NCBI GenBank assembly: GCA_964420035.1 | Contig: CAYQQR010000002.1 | Span: 60,684 to 124,683, forward strand | Length of the DNA stretch: 64,000 bases | Direction of reading: 5' to 3' | Source: CAYQQR01 sp964420035 | GTDB taxonomy: Bacteria > Bacteroidota > Bacteroidia > Bacteroidales > SM23-62 | Shown: piece after piece, positions 44,914-59,900 of the stretch | How positions within the stretch are numbered: the stretch's first letter is position 1 | Layout of the letters: each line of letters opens with the position of its first letter | Position numbers and translations under genes: made by a program | The notes under the pieces: model-generated | The model's database searches: none | What the model was told of the DNA's origin: nothing | The model's input: the letters and a program-made list of their open reading frames with translations, nothing else

Positions 44914-47900
44914 TTATCTGAGCAGTGTTATATCACCGGCATCGACAAAACTCTTGCCGTTGGCATATTTACCCTTCACTTTCCAGATGTAGACCCCTTG
45001 TTCTGCAAGTTTTCCATTCACGTATCCGTCCCAGCCTACGTTGACCTTGTTGCTTATATAGAGCAGTTCGCCCCAGCGGTTGTAGATGGTCAGCTCGTAC
45101 TCGATCACCTGGTCGATCAATACGGGATAGAATACCGAGTTGTTGTCTGATCCCGGGGTATACTGACCACCTGTCGGGCCATCCGGGTTGGGACGGAACA
45201 CATTCGGGAAGGTCAGGCTACCCGCGGGTTCTACGGTGATCTCCCTGAAGATGTTGGTATCTGCACATTGTACACTGCCGAAGTTATTGATGGCTACCAG
45301 CTGTATCTCGTAGATCCCGGGTTCGGTGTATAGGTGTGCCGGCTCGAACTCGTTCGAAGTGGTGCCGTCACCGAAGTCCCAGATATAGGATGGATTGATG
45401 GTGTCGGTACTCAGGTTGAAGCATTTCACCGGCACATCATTTACAAAGACCAGGGTTGGTGCAGCATTCAGGAAGGGCTGCGGGCTCTGGTATATCTCAA
45501 CCTGCTGCGTGACTACATCCACGATGGTATCCTGGACGCCGATCGCCCTCAGGGTGATCTTCCACAGACCCTCATTGGTAAAGACGAAGTTTGGATTCTC
45601 TTCATACAGGGTCTGGCTGGCCCCGCTGGGTTCTTCAAAGACCCATTCGTACCGCTTCCCGTAGAGTGAATTGTTCTCGAAGCTTACAAAATGCGGGGTG
45701 CATCCGCCATCGGGCACGGTAAAGTCGGCAATCGGCCTTGTCGGCAGGATGACGATCTTCGTGGTGCGGGTATCGGTACACAATCCTGAAGGATCGCTCA
45801 CGGTCAGTTTCGGGAAGTAGGTTCCGTCCGTTCCGTAATCGAAGGTCGGGTTCTCTTCCGTGGAAGTGGTTGAATCCCCGGCCCCGAAGTTCCATTCGTA
45901 GGTCCAGTTGCCCGGATTGGTCTGGTTGATGAAGTTCACCGTGGTCTGGGGCACGGTCATCTGAGACGGGTCGGCCAGGAAGGCAGCCTGCGGTGCAGGC
46001 ACCACGGTGATGGGCAGGGTGTCGTAAGCAACACAACCAAAGGCACTGTAGGTCTTCAATACAGTTTCGTAGGTAACATTCTCACTGGTGAAGTTACTGT
46101 ACTGGTGCTGTACGAAGTTCACATAGCTCAGGTCGGAATTACCGTCTCCATAATGCCACTCGTAGCGTTCGGCTCCCGGGGATGCGGTCAGCACGGCACT
46201 CAGCGGGTTACAACCGATGGTATCCGGCGTGGATATGCTGGCATTTACGGCCGGGTAGACAAATATCTGGGCGGTCCGGGTGTTTGTACATATACCATCG
46301 GAAACGGTCAGCTTAATGTTATAGGGCTGGGTGACCGAAGTCAGGTTTACGAAGGTGTGGGTGGCCGGGTTATCGTTTGAAACGGGTGAGCCGTCTCCAA
46401 AGTCCCAGGTAACATCCGTAAATCCGGTACCCGTGGCTTCGAAGTTAATCATAGCCGGGCTACACTGTATGGTATCCGGTGTGTAGGTGAACTGGCTGCT
46501 GGGCAGGTTAACCCTAAGCTCAATATTACCCGAACCCTTACAACCCTTGGAATCTTCAGCAACAAAGGTATAGTTGTATACACCGGCCTGAGAAGAGTTG
46601 AAGGTCACATTCTCCTTATTGGTGGCGTCCAGCCATTGTACCGCCCCGCTCCAGGTATAGCGCGTGTACGTTCCGCTGCCGCCGCTCACATTACCCAGCA
46701 GACCTATATTGGTCTTACCGCATACGGTAGTGGAACCGGTAGAACTCTGCGGATTCACATCCGGAGCGCTGTTCACGATCAACTCATTGGGTTCGCTGTA
46801 CTGTACATCACACATTCCGGTCATCTCCAGACGGTAAAGATTGCCGTCGTAGCTGTCCGGCGTATTGATGAAATTGATCTGGTTCTGGTTTGTACCGGAA
46901 ACGGTAACATTGTTTGTTGCATCGCTCCATGTGCTGCCACCGTCGGTGGATACCTGCCACTGATACCCTATGGGATCGGGGTTGTTGGGTGCTATCAGCG
47001 TGTACCGTGACGTGGTGGTTCCAAACTCACATATCTCGGTCAGCCGCGTGGAATCAATTCGCTGCACATTACCGCGGACAATAAGGTTGACCTCTTCGGA
47101 ATAAACATTGGAACCACAGATATTGTCTATGCGCAACCTGTAGCGGTTGTTATGGAAATCAAGAGGCACATCGCTTATAGTCAGACCGGAAGTGTTGCCT
47201 CCTGCATATTCACTGCCGGATACCGGGTTGAAGCCCAATCCTTCATTGACCTCCCACTGGTAGTTCAGGTTATAACCGGTGGCATTAACGCTTATGGGTG
47301 GTGTCGTACCGTCTTCACAGACAATGATCGTGTCACTGAAGTACTCGTTGACGATTCTTGGATTCGCGAAGACCGTCAGGGTCACTTCTGCCGTGGTCCG
47401 GTCGGGCAGGCACCACGGACTGCTGATCTGGGCCCTGTATATCCTTCCGTCGAAGGTGGTGTCCGGACTGATCACGGTGAAGCTGGCCGTCTTGGTTCCT
47501 GCAAAGCGTCCGCCGTCATTCAGGTTGGTCCAGGTACTTCCGCCGTCGACACTTTGCTGCCACTGGTAGCTCAGGTCGGTACCGGTAGCCACCACGTCAA
47601 AGTCCGCGTTGCCGGAGCTCTCACACAGTTCGAAATCGTCGGGCCCGGTCCAGATGGTCGGCGGCCGGTTCACAACCAGCTTGGCGATGCCCGAGTTCAC
47701 CTGCGGGGTGCAATCGCCCTGGATATTCACGTAGAAGGTCCAGCCGTTGAAGGCACTGTCGGCAGGTGAGATGGTGAGCTGATCGTCGTTCACCGTGAAG
47801 GCTCCGCCGGTGCTCAGCGGGTTGAATACACCCGTGGGCGACTTGCCGAACCAGGTGTAGGTCAGGTTGTCGCCGCGTGCACTAACGCTGAATTCAGCGA

Positions 47901-50900
47901 GTTCACCGGCACATACCGTGTCGTTCACGGTGTTCACGGTGATCTCGGGCTTGAACAATACATCCAGGCCGGCTACTGCCGAGGTGACCGGATCGTTGCA
48001 ATATCCGTCTACAATGACCTGATACTGATAACCATCCTGGTACTCGGCCAGGTTGAATACCGTCAGGGTCGGGCTGGTAGAACCATTGTACCTTCCGGTA
48101 TCGGCCAGGTTCACAAATCCGCCACCCTGGTCGATCTGCCACTGGTAGGTGGGCTGGGTGGTAACTCCGGCATCAACGTTGAAGCTGATGGTCTGGTCCT
48201 CACATTCTGTAACACTGGCCGGCGGGGTGATGATCTCGGGCCGCTCGTTCACGGTCAGCAGGGCCTGGGTTGAGGTGACATTGGGCGTGCAGGCTCCGGA
48301 AACGGTTACCCGGTAACGGTACTGATCCAGGTAGCTCTGGGAACCGGTTATCTGCAGCGTATGGGTTGCCGTACCGCTGTACACGCCGGTATCGCCCAGG
48401 GCGGTCCAGCTGATGCCGTTGTCGGTGCTGACCTCCCAGAGGAAGCCCGGGTTGGTGGTCACGCCCTCGTCAATGAAGAAGCTGACATTGTCGTTCTCGC
48501 AAATGACCTGGCTGACCGGCTGGGTCAGGATCTCCGGCCTTTCGTCCACGGTCAGCACGGCCGGTGCGGAAGTCTGACTGGGTGTGCAGACACCGCTGAC
48601 GATCACACGGTACTGGTTCCCATTCATCGACGAGATGATGGGGTTGATCTGCAACGTGGCTGCATTGATGCCTGAATAGGCGCCGCCCGCCACATTGTTC
48701 CATGTGGTTCCGCCATCGGTGCTCATCTCCCACTGGAAGGAGGCTCCGGTGGTGAGACCCGGATCGACGGTGAAGCTCACCGGATTGTTTTCACATTCGG
48801 TGACACTTACCGGATCGGCCAGGATCTCGGGCCGCTCGTGTACGGTGAGGGTAAGGGCAAGACTGGTAACACTGGGTGCACAATCACCGCTTATCACCAC
48901 GCGGTATTGATCACCGTCGAAGCTGCTCGGTACGGCGGTCAGATCCAGCGTGGCCAGTGTGGGATCTCCGTGTACGGCATCATTCACCACGTTGTTCCAG
49001 GTGGTTCCGCCGTCGGTGGATCTTTCCCACTGGTAAACCGGTGCCGTGGTCACGCCGCTGTTCACCGTGAAAGAGGTATTGTCGTTTTCACATATCGTCT
49101 TATCCGTAGGCTGTGCAATGATCTCCGGCTTCTCATCCACGGTAAGCGTGGCAGCCAGGGAGTTTACGGCCGGGGTACAGGCGCCGCTGATCTGTGCCCT
49201 GAACCGGTGGTTGTGCATGCTGCTGTTGATGCCGTTCACCGTCAGGGTCTGTCCGGCAACATCTTCATAGATAGTGCTCTCGAAGAGGTTGCTGAAGGTG
49301 ACGCCTCCGTCGGTGGACAACTGCCACTGGTATACCGGGTTGTCGGTTACACCCGGATCCACGGTGAAGGTCACCGTATCGCTTTCACAGGCCGTCACGT
49401 TGGCCGGATCGGCAATTACTTCAGGCTTCTCGAGGATATCCAGGGAAGCGGCTTCCGAAGTGGAATCCGGGGCACAGTTGCCGCTGAGGACCACGCGGTA
49501 CCGGTTGCCTTCCATGGTGGAGATAACCGGGTTCACCGTCAGGGTGGCGGTATTCTCACCGGAATAGGGTGCACCGGAGGCATTGTTCCAGGTACTGCCG
49601 CCGTCGGTGGAAACCTCCCACTGGTAGCCCGGGTTGGTGGTCACACCCGGATTGATGGTGTACTGTACGCTGCCGTCTTCACATTCCGTGGCATCCGCGG
49701 GCTGAACCTGGATCTCCGGCTTCTCCCAGACGGTCAGGGTGGCCTGTCCGGAAGTGGCTTCGGGGGTACAGGTGCCGCTGACGATCACCCTGTACTTATT
49801 GGTGTTCATGGCTGAGGTCACCGGATCGATGGTCAGACTGTTGGTCAGGACACCGGAATAGGTGGCATCATCCGTCAGGTCGGTGAATCCCGATCCGCTG
49901 TCTTCCTGCCACTGGTAAGTCGGGTTGGTGGTAACACCTGCATTTATTGTAAAGCTAACATTACTGTCTTCACAAATATTCTGGCTTACCGGATCCACGG
50001 TTACCTCGGGTTTTTCGTTCACGGTAAGGGTTGCCGGATCGGAAGTCACCGGTATACCGCAGGTTCCGTTGACGACTACCCGGTACTGGTGCCCGTTGAA
50101 AGTGCTGGGCACGTTCATCAGGGTCAGGGTGGCCAGGTTGGGATCGTCGTGTTCGGCGTCGTCCGTCACATTGTTCCAGGTGGTTCCGTCATCGGTGGAT
50201 TTCTCCCACTGGTAGACCGGGTTGGTGGTCACGCCCGGTACCACGCTGAAGGTGGTGCCGCCGTCTTCACAGATGGTCTTGCTGGTCGGCTGTACGGTGA
50301 TCTCGGGATTTTCTTGTACCGAAAGGTTGGCCGCGGTGGAAGTACGCGGAGGTGCGCAGGTACCGCTCAGGATCACGCGGAACCTCCAGGTGTGCATCCT
50401 CGAGGAAATGGGATCCACCGTCAGGGTCTGGTTGTTCGAGCCGGAAAATTCGCCCCCGTCGGTCAGGGCCACAAAGACACCGGCCGAATCAACCTCCCAC
50501 TGGTAAGCCGGTGCGGTGGTCACGCCCGGGTCCACGGTAAAGGTGACCGGCTGACCCTCGCATTCCACAACATTATCGGGATGATCCAGGATCTCCGGTT
50601 TTTCATCCACCGTCAGGGTAGCCGGGTTGGAAGTGACATCCGGTGCGCAGGTGCCGCTGACATTGACCCGGTACTGATAGTTGTGCAACCCGCTGGTGAC
50701 GGGCGAGATATTCAGGTTGGCCGAGTTTTCGCCGCTGTAGGGCAGACCCCCCGGTACATTGTTCCAGGTGGTTCCCCCGTCGGTGGAGAACTCCCACTGG
50801 TAGACCGGTGCGGTGGTCGCGCCGGCATTCACGCTGAAGGTTACCGCTCCGTCCTCACACTCGGTCTGGTTGGCGGGCTGGGTGATGATCTCCGGCTTCT

Positions 50901-53900
50901 CGTTCACGGTCAGGGTAGCCGGGTCGGAAACGGCATCCGGCGTACAGGCGCCGCTTACCACGGCCCGGTACCGGTCGCCGTCGAAGGTGGAAGGAACACT
51001 GACCAGGGTCAGGGTTGCAGCATTCGGATTATCGTGTTCTGCATCGTCCACCACATTGTTCCAGGTAGCACCGCCGTCGGTGGATTTCTGCCACTGGATA
51101 ACCGGGTTGGTGGTCACGCCGTCATCAATGGTAAAGCTGGTACCGGCGTCTTCACAGATGGTCGAGGATACAGGCTGCAGGATGACCTCCGGTTTTTCAT
51201 CAACCGTCAGGGTGGCTGCTGCCGAGGTTTCGGTGCCGGGGCAGGTGCCGCTCACCAGCACGCGGTACTGGTTTTCATGGAGCGGGGTGCTGATCGGGTT
51301 GATGGTCAGGGTGGCGGTGTTGATGCCGGAATATTCGGCACCCACCACGTTGTTCCAGGTGGCGCCGCCGTCGGTGGAGACCTCCCACTGGTAGACCGGG
51401 CTGGTGGTCACGCCGGCATTGACGGTAAACTGCACGGTGGCGTCCTCACATTCGGTCACGCTCACCGGGTCGCCGATGATCTCGGGCGATTCGTTCACCG
51501 TCAGGGTCACGGCATCGGAAGTGACCGCGGGTGCACAGGTTCCGCTGACAATAACTCTATATTGGTCGCCATTAAAGGTCGAAGGCACATTGACCAGGTC
51601 CAGGGTAGCCAGGGTGGGATCGCTGTGCTCGGCATCGTCTACCACGTTGTTCCAGGTGGTTCCCCCGTCAGTGGATTTCTCCCACTGGTAGGCAGGTAAA
51701 GTGGTCACACCGGCATCCACGGTGAAACTGGTTCCCGTGTTCTCGCATATGGTGGAGGGTACGGGTTGTACCGTGATCTCGGGTTTCTCGTCCACGGTCA
51801 GGGTCACCTCGTCGGAAGTAACCGGAGGTGTACAGGTCCCGCTGACGATCACGCGGTACCGGAAGGTGTTCATGGGCGAGGTCACCGGATCAATGGTCAG
51901 GGTATTGGTCGTGGCACCGGCATAAATGGCTCCCAGCACGTTGTTCCAGGTAGCACCGCCGTCGGTGGATACCTGCCACTGGAAGCCCGCGTTGGTAGTC
52001 ACGCCCTCGTCCACGGTAAAGACCGCGGTACCGTCTTCACACTCGGTCTGGCTGACCGGCTGGGTGATGATCTCGGGTTTCTCGTTAACGGTCAGGGTAG
52101 CCGGTGCCGAAGGAACGGTACCCGGGCATACGCCACCGACCACGGCCCGGTACCGGTTGTCGTGCAGGGGTGTGGTGATGGGGTTGATCTGCAGGGTGGC
52201 GCTGTTGATGCCGGAGTATTCTGCACCGACCACGTTGTTCCAGGTAGCGCCGCCGTCGGTGGAGACCTCCCACTGGTAGGTGGGTGCGGTGGTCACACCG
52301 GCATCCACGGTGAAGCTGACGTTCCCGTCCTCGCATTCGGTTACGCTCACCGGATCGGCGATGATCTCGGGATCTTCGTTCACGGTAAGCAATACTTCAT
52401 TGGAGGTGATATCGGGCGCACAGGTGCCGCTGATCACGACCCTGTACCGGTGTCCGTCGAAGGTGGACGGTACATTCACCAGGTTGAGGGTGGCCAGCGT
52501 GGGATCGCTGTGTTCTGCATCGTCGATCACATTGTTCCAGGTAACCCCTCCGTCGGTGGATTTCTCCCACTGGTAGGTCGGAGCCGTCGTAACGCCTGCA
52601 TTCACGGTGAAGCTGGTACCGGTGTTCTCGCATATGGTGGATGATACGGGTTGTACCGTGATCTCGGGTTTCTCATTCACCGTCAGGGTGGCTGCTGCCG
52701 AGGTTTCGGTGCCGGGGCAGGTACCCGTGACCAGCGCGCGGTACTGGTTGTCGTGCAATCCGGTACTGATCGGGTTGATGGTCAGGGTGGCACTGGTGAT
52801 GCCGGAATATTCGGCACCCACCACGTTGTTCCAGGTGGCGCCGCCGTCGGTGGAGACCTCCCACTGGTAGACCGGGCTGGTGGTCACGCCGGCATTGACG
52901 GTAAACTGCACGGTGGCGTCCTCACATTCGGTCACGCTCACCGGGTCGCCGATGATCTCGGGCGATTCGTTCACCGTCAGGGTCACGGCATCGGAAGTGA
53001 CCGCGGGTGCACAGGTTCCGCTGACAACGACTCTATATTGGTCGCCGTTGAAGGTCGAGGGTACATTGACCAGGTTCAGGGTTGCCAGGGTGGGATCGCT
53101 GTGCTCTGCATCGTCCACCACATTACCCCAGGTGGTACCTCCGTCTGTGGATTTCTCCCACTGGTAGGCGGGTGCGGTGGTCACGCCTGCATTCACGGTG
53201 AAACTGGTTCCGTCGCCCTCGCAGATGGTTGATGGTACGGGTTGTACCGTGATCTCGGGCTTCTCGTCCACGGTCAGGGTCACCTCGTTCGAAGTAACCG
53301 GAGGTGTACAGGTTCCGCTGACGATCACGCGGTACCGGAAGCCGTTCATCGGCGAGGTCACCGGGTCGACCGTCAGGGCATTGGTATTGCCGCCCGAATA
53401 GACGGCGCCCAGCACGTTGTTCCAGGTAGCACCGCCGTCGGTGGATACCTGCCACTGGTAGGCGGGTGCGGTGGTCACGCCGGCGTCCACGGTAAAGATC
53501 ACGCTGCCGTCCTCACATTCGGTAGCCGGCATGGGCTGGGTGGTGATCTCCGGTTTCTCGTTCACCGTCAGGGTAGCTTCGTTGGAGGTTACCGAACCGG
53601 CGCAGCTGCCGGTGACGATGGCCCGGTACTGGTTGCCGTTAAGGCCCGTACTGACCGGGTTGATGGTCAGGGTGGCGCTGTTGATGCCGGAGTATTCTGC
53701 ACCGACCACGTTGTTCCAGGTAGCGCCGCCGTCGGTGGAGACCTCCCACTGGTAGGTGGGTGCGGTGGTCACCCCGGCATTCACGGTAAAGTTCACCGAG
53801 GCGTCTTCACATTCGGTCACGCTGACCGGGTGGTCGGTGATCTCGGGATTCTCGTCCACGGTGAGGGTAGCTGCAGCGGAGGTGGCGCTGGGTACGCAGG

Positions 53901-56900
53901 TACCGCCGATGATGGCCCGGTACTGGTATCCGTTCATGGATGAGTTGATCCCGGTGACGTCGAGCGTTGCGGTGTTGGAACCGTTATAGAGGGCTCCGTC
54001 CACGGTATTGGCCCATCCGAAGCCGGCATTTACCTGCCACTGGTAGGTGGGTGCGGTGGTCACGCCGGGATCGACGGTAAAGCTTACGTTGCCGCCTTCA
54101 CATTCGGTTACATCCGAAGGTTGGGCGGTGATCTCCGGTTTTTCTTCAACGGTCAGGGTAGCCGGATTCGAAGTGGCCGAACCCGGGCAGGTTCCGGTGA
54201 TTACGGCACGGTACTGGTTTTCGTGCAGGGCTGTGCTAACCGGGTCGATCTGCAGTACGGCCGAGTTGATACCGGTATAGATGGCCCCAACGACATTGTT
54301 CCAGGTCGTCCCCCCGTCGGTACTGATCTCCCACTGGTAGGCCGGGTTGGTGGTTGCCCCGGCATTTACCGAGAAGGTAGTGGAACCGTCTTCACACACG
54401 GTCCGGTTCACCGGATCGGCAGCCACTTCGGGCAGTTCGTTCACCGTCAGGGTGGCCGGGTCGGAGATGATAGAGGGTGTGCACTGACCGCTGACCACGA
54501 CGCGGTAGCGGTAACCGTCGTGGGTCGAGGGTACGTTGGTGAGGGTCAGGGTCTGCTGATCCACGTTGCCGTGTACCGCATCCGCGGGTACCGGGTTCCA
54601 GCCTGCGCCGGTGTTGTATTGCCACAGGTAGGTGGGATTGGTGGTCACACCCGGGTTCACGCTGAAGCTGGTATTGTCGGTCTCGCAGATGGTGGCATCA
54701 ACCGGTTGCACGGTGATCTCCGGTTTTTCATAAACGGTCAGGATCACGGCATTGGAAGTTACCGCCGGTGGGCAGGCGCCGCTCACGATCACCTGGTACT
54801 GGTAATTGTTCATGCCCGAGGAGATCGGGTTGACCGAAAGGGCGTTGCTGTTCCCGCCGCTGTATATCCCCCCGGATACATTATTAAAGGTAGCTCCGCC
54901 GTCAGTGGAGACCTGCCACTGGTAGGCCGGACTGGTGGTGACCCCGGCATCCACGGTGAACTGTACGGATCCGTCTTCACATTCAGCCTGGGATGTTGGT
55001 TGCACGGTGATCTCCGGTTCTTCCTGAATGGTCAGGCTCACCTCGTTGGAAGTGACGCTGGGCGAGCAGGTGCCCCCAACGATGACCCGGAACTGATCGC
55101 CATTCATGAGGCTGGTCGTCGGGTCGACCGTCAGGGTATTGGTGTTTTCTCCGGCATAGGGCGCACCACTGGCATTGTTCCAGGTGCTGCCGCCGTCGGT
55201 GGAGACCTCCCACTGGTAGGTGGGCGCGGTGGTAGCGCCGGCATTCACGGTAAAGCTGGCCGGGTCGCCTTCACAGACGGTGGCCGATACCGGTTGGGTG
55301 GTGATCTCCGGATCGACGTTCACCACCAGTGCGGCCACATTGGAAGTGGCACCGGCACAGTAACCCGTGATGACGACGTCATAGTTGCCGGCATCGGATG
55401 CCTCTATGTTGCTGATGGTGAGGGTGTCGGTGGCGGAACCGCTGATATCGCCGCCGTCGAAGAGGTTCACCCCGTTCCTTCTCCAGCGGTAGGTGGGGTT
55501 CGTTCCGGTAACCTCGACAAATATCTTGAAGGTCTCGCCGGGACACAAGGTGTTGCCCGCGGGCTGGGTGACCACGCTGATGTCCTCGTTCATGGTCAGG
55601 GTCACCGTATCGCTGTTGGCCGGGGCGCAGGCGCCGCTGACTTCCACGTGGTAGTCACCGGCATCGCCGGCATCCAGGTTGCTGATGGTCAGGGTGGCTG
55701 CATCGGCGCCGCTGATGTCGCCGCCGTTGACGAGCGGGGTGCCGTCTTTCTCCCACTGGTAGGTGATGGGTCCGGTGCCGGAAACCGTGACGGTAAAGCT
55801 CACGTTATCGCCCGGGCAGCGGGTGGCGTCTGCCGGTTCGGCATCGATGCTGATGTCTTCCAGCAGGGTTACCGTTGGATTGCCGCTCATGTTGGCCGGG
55901 GGAGCCTGGCAGTTGTTGGCATCCACCACCTGCAGGAGCTGGTAGGTGGTGGTCACGGTCGGACTAACATAGATGGGGTCGGTACTGTTATAACCTACAA
56001 TGGTCCCCACACTCTGGTCTATGGTCACGTTATACGGACCGGTACCATCGGTGATGTTCACCGACAGGTCGGTGGAGTCCCCGGGACAGATGCTGGCATC
56101 GCCGCTGAGTACCGCGGTGGGTACCGGATGTACGATGAAGGTCAGTACATTGCTTGTGGCGGTACAACCCTGGGCGGTGGTGACTTCGCAAGTCACCTGG
56201 TCCCCGTCGGCCAGGGTGGTGGTGCTGTATTTGTTGGATGCTCCGTCCTGTACACTGCCTCCGTTCACGAAGAACTCATAGTTGCTGGCCGTGGCCGAAG
56301 TGGCCGTGACGGTCACACTCTGGCCATCACAAATTTCAGTGATATCGGCTGCAATGGTCACGGTAGGATTCGGGAAGATGGTGACGGTAACTGCCGGACT
56401 GGTGCCTTCGCAGCCGTTGGCATCGGTCACCGTAACGGTGACCTGCTGCCCGTCGGTGAAGGTATTGTCGGCATAGGTATCGGAAGCACCGTCCTGTACG
56501 GAAATGCCGTCCACGAAAAATTCATAGTTGGCCGCTCCGGAGGGGGTAGCGGTAAAGGTGATGGTGGTGCCTTCGCATACCGAGGCATCGTCGGCGTTCA
56601 GATCCGCCGCGGGCAATGGGTTCACCGTTACGGTGCGTGCGATATGGTCGGTGACACATCCGGCGGTGCCGGTTTCGATCACGTCCACATCTCCCCCGAA
56701 CTGGTCGAAGCTAACGACAATTTCATTAGAGTCGGCCGGGGTGGAGGTGATGGCTGCACCCAGGGGCAGGCTCCAGTTGTAGGTGGAACCGGCGTTGTAG
56801 GGTACCGAGAATTCCACGCCGGTCTCGTCGGCACAGACCTCGTCCGGACCGGTAACGGTAACCTGGGTGGGGTAGGGGTAAAGGGTCACGCCGATCTTCT

Positions 56901-59900
56901 GGCTGTCGCCCACGCAGGTATAGGAGTTGGTTTCCACCACGGAAATGGAGTCGGTGGTGGGTGTTCCGGCCGCCGTGATGATCACGGCATTGGAGTTCAG
57001 TCCGTCCCCGCCGAAGGTGATGGTCCCCAGGGCCGCTGGGACGGTCCAGTCGTAGGTGGAACCGGTGGTGAGGGTTACCTGGTACACCATGTCGGTGGTG
57101 TTCACGCAGGCCTCGGTGGGACCGGTGATGGCCGAGGTTAAGGGTTTGGGATCGATGGTGACCGTTATCACCTCCGGATCTCCGGCACAGCTGAATCCGC
57201 TGACCGGGACGATGGTGTATTCCACGTCCACGGGTGCACCGGTCAGGTTTTCCCAGGCGTCGTCGGCGATCTCGTTGGCATTGAAGCCTGTTCCGGTGAC
57301 GGGGTTGCCGGCCACGGCGGTGAGTCCGTTATTGTTGATGTTGGTAATGTTATAGGTGGCAGCGGCTACCGATCCGGCGGCCACATCCAGGATGATGCCG
57401 GTAGGCACGTCGCTGCAGACGGTTTTGTCCAGGTCGGCCAGGTCGGGCTCCGGACGGATGGTGATGGTCACCGGGGTGGGATCGCCCGGGCATCCGTTCA
57501 GGGTGACCGGCACTACCGTGTAGATCACGTCCACATCGGCGCCGGTGAGGTTCCTCCAGGCGTCGTCGGCGATCTCGTCGGCATCGAAGCCGGTTCCGGT
57601 GGTCGGACTGCCGGCCGTGGAGACCAGTCCGCCGTTGTTGATGTTATCGATATTATAGCTGGCTGCAGCCACGCTGCCTCCGGCCACGCTCAGGGTGACC
57701 CCCATGGGGCTGTCGGAGCAGGCATGGTCATCCAGATTGGCCAGGATGGGCTTGGGATCGATGCCCACGGTTATGGTCTTGGCGGCTCCTTCACATCCGT
57801 TGGCAGAGACGGGAACCACGGTATACACTACATTGACGCTGGCACCGGTGGTATTGGTCCAGGCATCGTCGGCGATCTCGTTGGCACCAAAGCCGGTGCC
57901 CGTGACCGGATTTCCTGCAGAGGCGGTCAGGCCGCCATTGTTGATGTTGGTAATGTTAAAGCTGGTGGCGGAAGTACTTCCGGTAGCCACACTCAGAACT
58001 ACGCCAATGGGCTGGTCGGAGCAGGCCCCGTCGTCCAGGTCGGCCAGTACGGGATCCGGGTGGATGGTGACGGTGACCGCCTCCGGGTCGCCTTCGCATC
58101 CGTCGGCACTGACCGGTACGACGGTGTAGACAACATCAACATCGTTGGCAGTGAGGTTGGTCCAGGCATCGTCGGCAATGACGTCGGCGGCCAGGCCGGT
58201 CCCTGTGGAAGGTGTACCGGCCGAGGCGCTCAGACCGTTATCTACGATTGAGGTGATGTTGTATGAAGCCGCGGCCACGCTGGTGCCGGTAACATCCAGG
58301 GTAATACCCGTTGGGATATCGGAACAGACGGCATCGTCCAGGTTGGCCAGCACGGGTTCGGGCTGCACGGTGATGGTCATGATCTCCGGGTCGCCCTCGC
58401 AGCCGTCGGCGCTTACCGGAACGATGGTGTATACCACATCCACATCGGCATTGGTGGTGTTGGTCCNNNNNNNNNNNNNNNNNNNNNNNNNNNNNNNNNN
58501 NNNNNNNNNNNNNNNNNNNNNNNNNNNNNNNNNNNNNNNNNNNNNNNNNNNNNNNNNNNNNNNNNNGGGGAACCGGCCGAGGCGGTGAGGCCGCCATTGT
58601 TGATGTTGGTGATGTTGTAGGTGGCGGCACCCACGCTGCCTGCCGCAACGTCCAGGTTAAAGCCCAGTGCCTCGTCGGAGCAGACCGTGGCATCCAGGTC
58701 GGCCAGGATGGGTTCGGGGTTCACCGTGAGGGTGACGTCTTCGGCATCGCCCTGGCAGAGGTCCGCGCTTACGGGAACCACCGTATACACTACGTTCACA
58801 TCACTGCCGGTGGTGTTGGTCCAGGCATCGTCGGCGATCTCGTTGGCGGAAAATCCGGTTCCGGTGGTGGGAGCACCGGCCGAAAAGCTCAGCCCGTTAT
58901 CATTGATGTTGGTAATATTATAGGTCGAAGCGGCCACGCTTCCCGCAGCCACGTCCAGGGTGATCCCCGAGGGCAGGTCGGAGCAGACCGTATGGTCCAG
59001 GTCGGCCAGGACGGGTTCCGGGCGGATGGTAACGGTAAGGTCTTCGGCGGCACCTTCGCAGCCGTCGGCGCTTACCGGTACCACGGTGTATACTACGTTC
59101 ACATTGGCCCCGGTGGTATTGGTCCAGGCATCGTCGGCGATCTCATCGGCCGGCAGACCGGTACCCGTGGAGGGTGATCCGGCCGAGGCGGTCAGGCCCC
59201 CGTTGTCGATATTGGTGATGTTGTAGTCGGCAGCAGCGATACTTCCGCCGGCCACGGCCAGGGTGATGCCGGTGGTGGCATCGGAGCAGGCAAAATTATC
59301 CAGGTCGGCCAGGTCGGGTTTTTCGTTGATGGTCAGGCTGAAAGGATCGGACACGGGTCCGTCGCCGCAGCCGTTGCGGCCGTACACGGTGATGTTGTGG
59401 TTCCCGGGGGCCACGCCGGTAAAGTCCACGGTGATGTCGGCGGTCATGTCGCCGGCGGTGATGGTCGCCCCCGCGGGCAGGGACCATACATACTCGTCTG
59501 CGGTGGCTACGGCGGTTGAAGAAAAATTGATGCCGCTCTCGTCCTGGCAAATGGGTGAGGTACCTGAAACCACGGGCTTATCCGTAGGTGCCCCGGTATT
59601 GATGGTAATATTCAGGTTGGGAGAAGTATTGATACAGCCAAATGAATTGGTTTCCGTAACGGACACCGTACCGGCCCCTGCTGCATCCCAGTCGACGGTG
59701 ATGGAGTTGGTTCCAGCGCCGGTAGCGACCGAGCCGCCGGTTACGTTCCAGCTGTAGGAATGTCCGGCAGTAGCTGGTGTAGAATAGGGCCCGTCATTGG
59801 TAAACTCACAAACACTGGTTGGGCCGGATACGGAAGGATTGGGCAAGGGATTCACCACGATGGATTGGAAACCGGAAAATACAGAGGGACATACCCCGCT

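Noticed and set aside
54121..57141. A 1,006-codon open frame on the plus strand, and many other long plus-strand frames between 45 and 61 kb
   Set aside because: They are antisense to the giant repeat gene. GC-rich periodic codons rarely give stops on the other strand; the translated text is low-complexity and repeats with the same module period.
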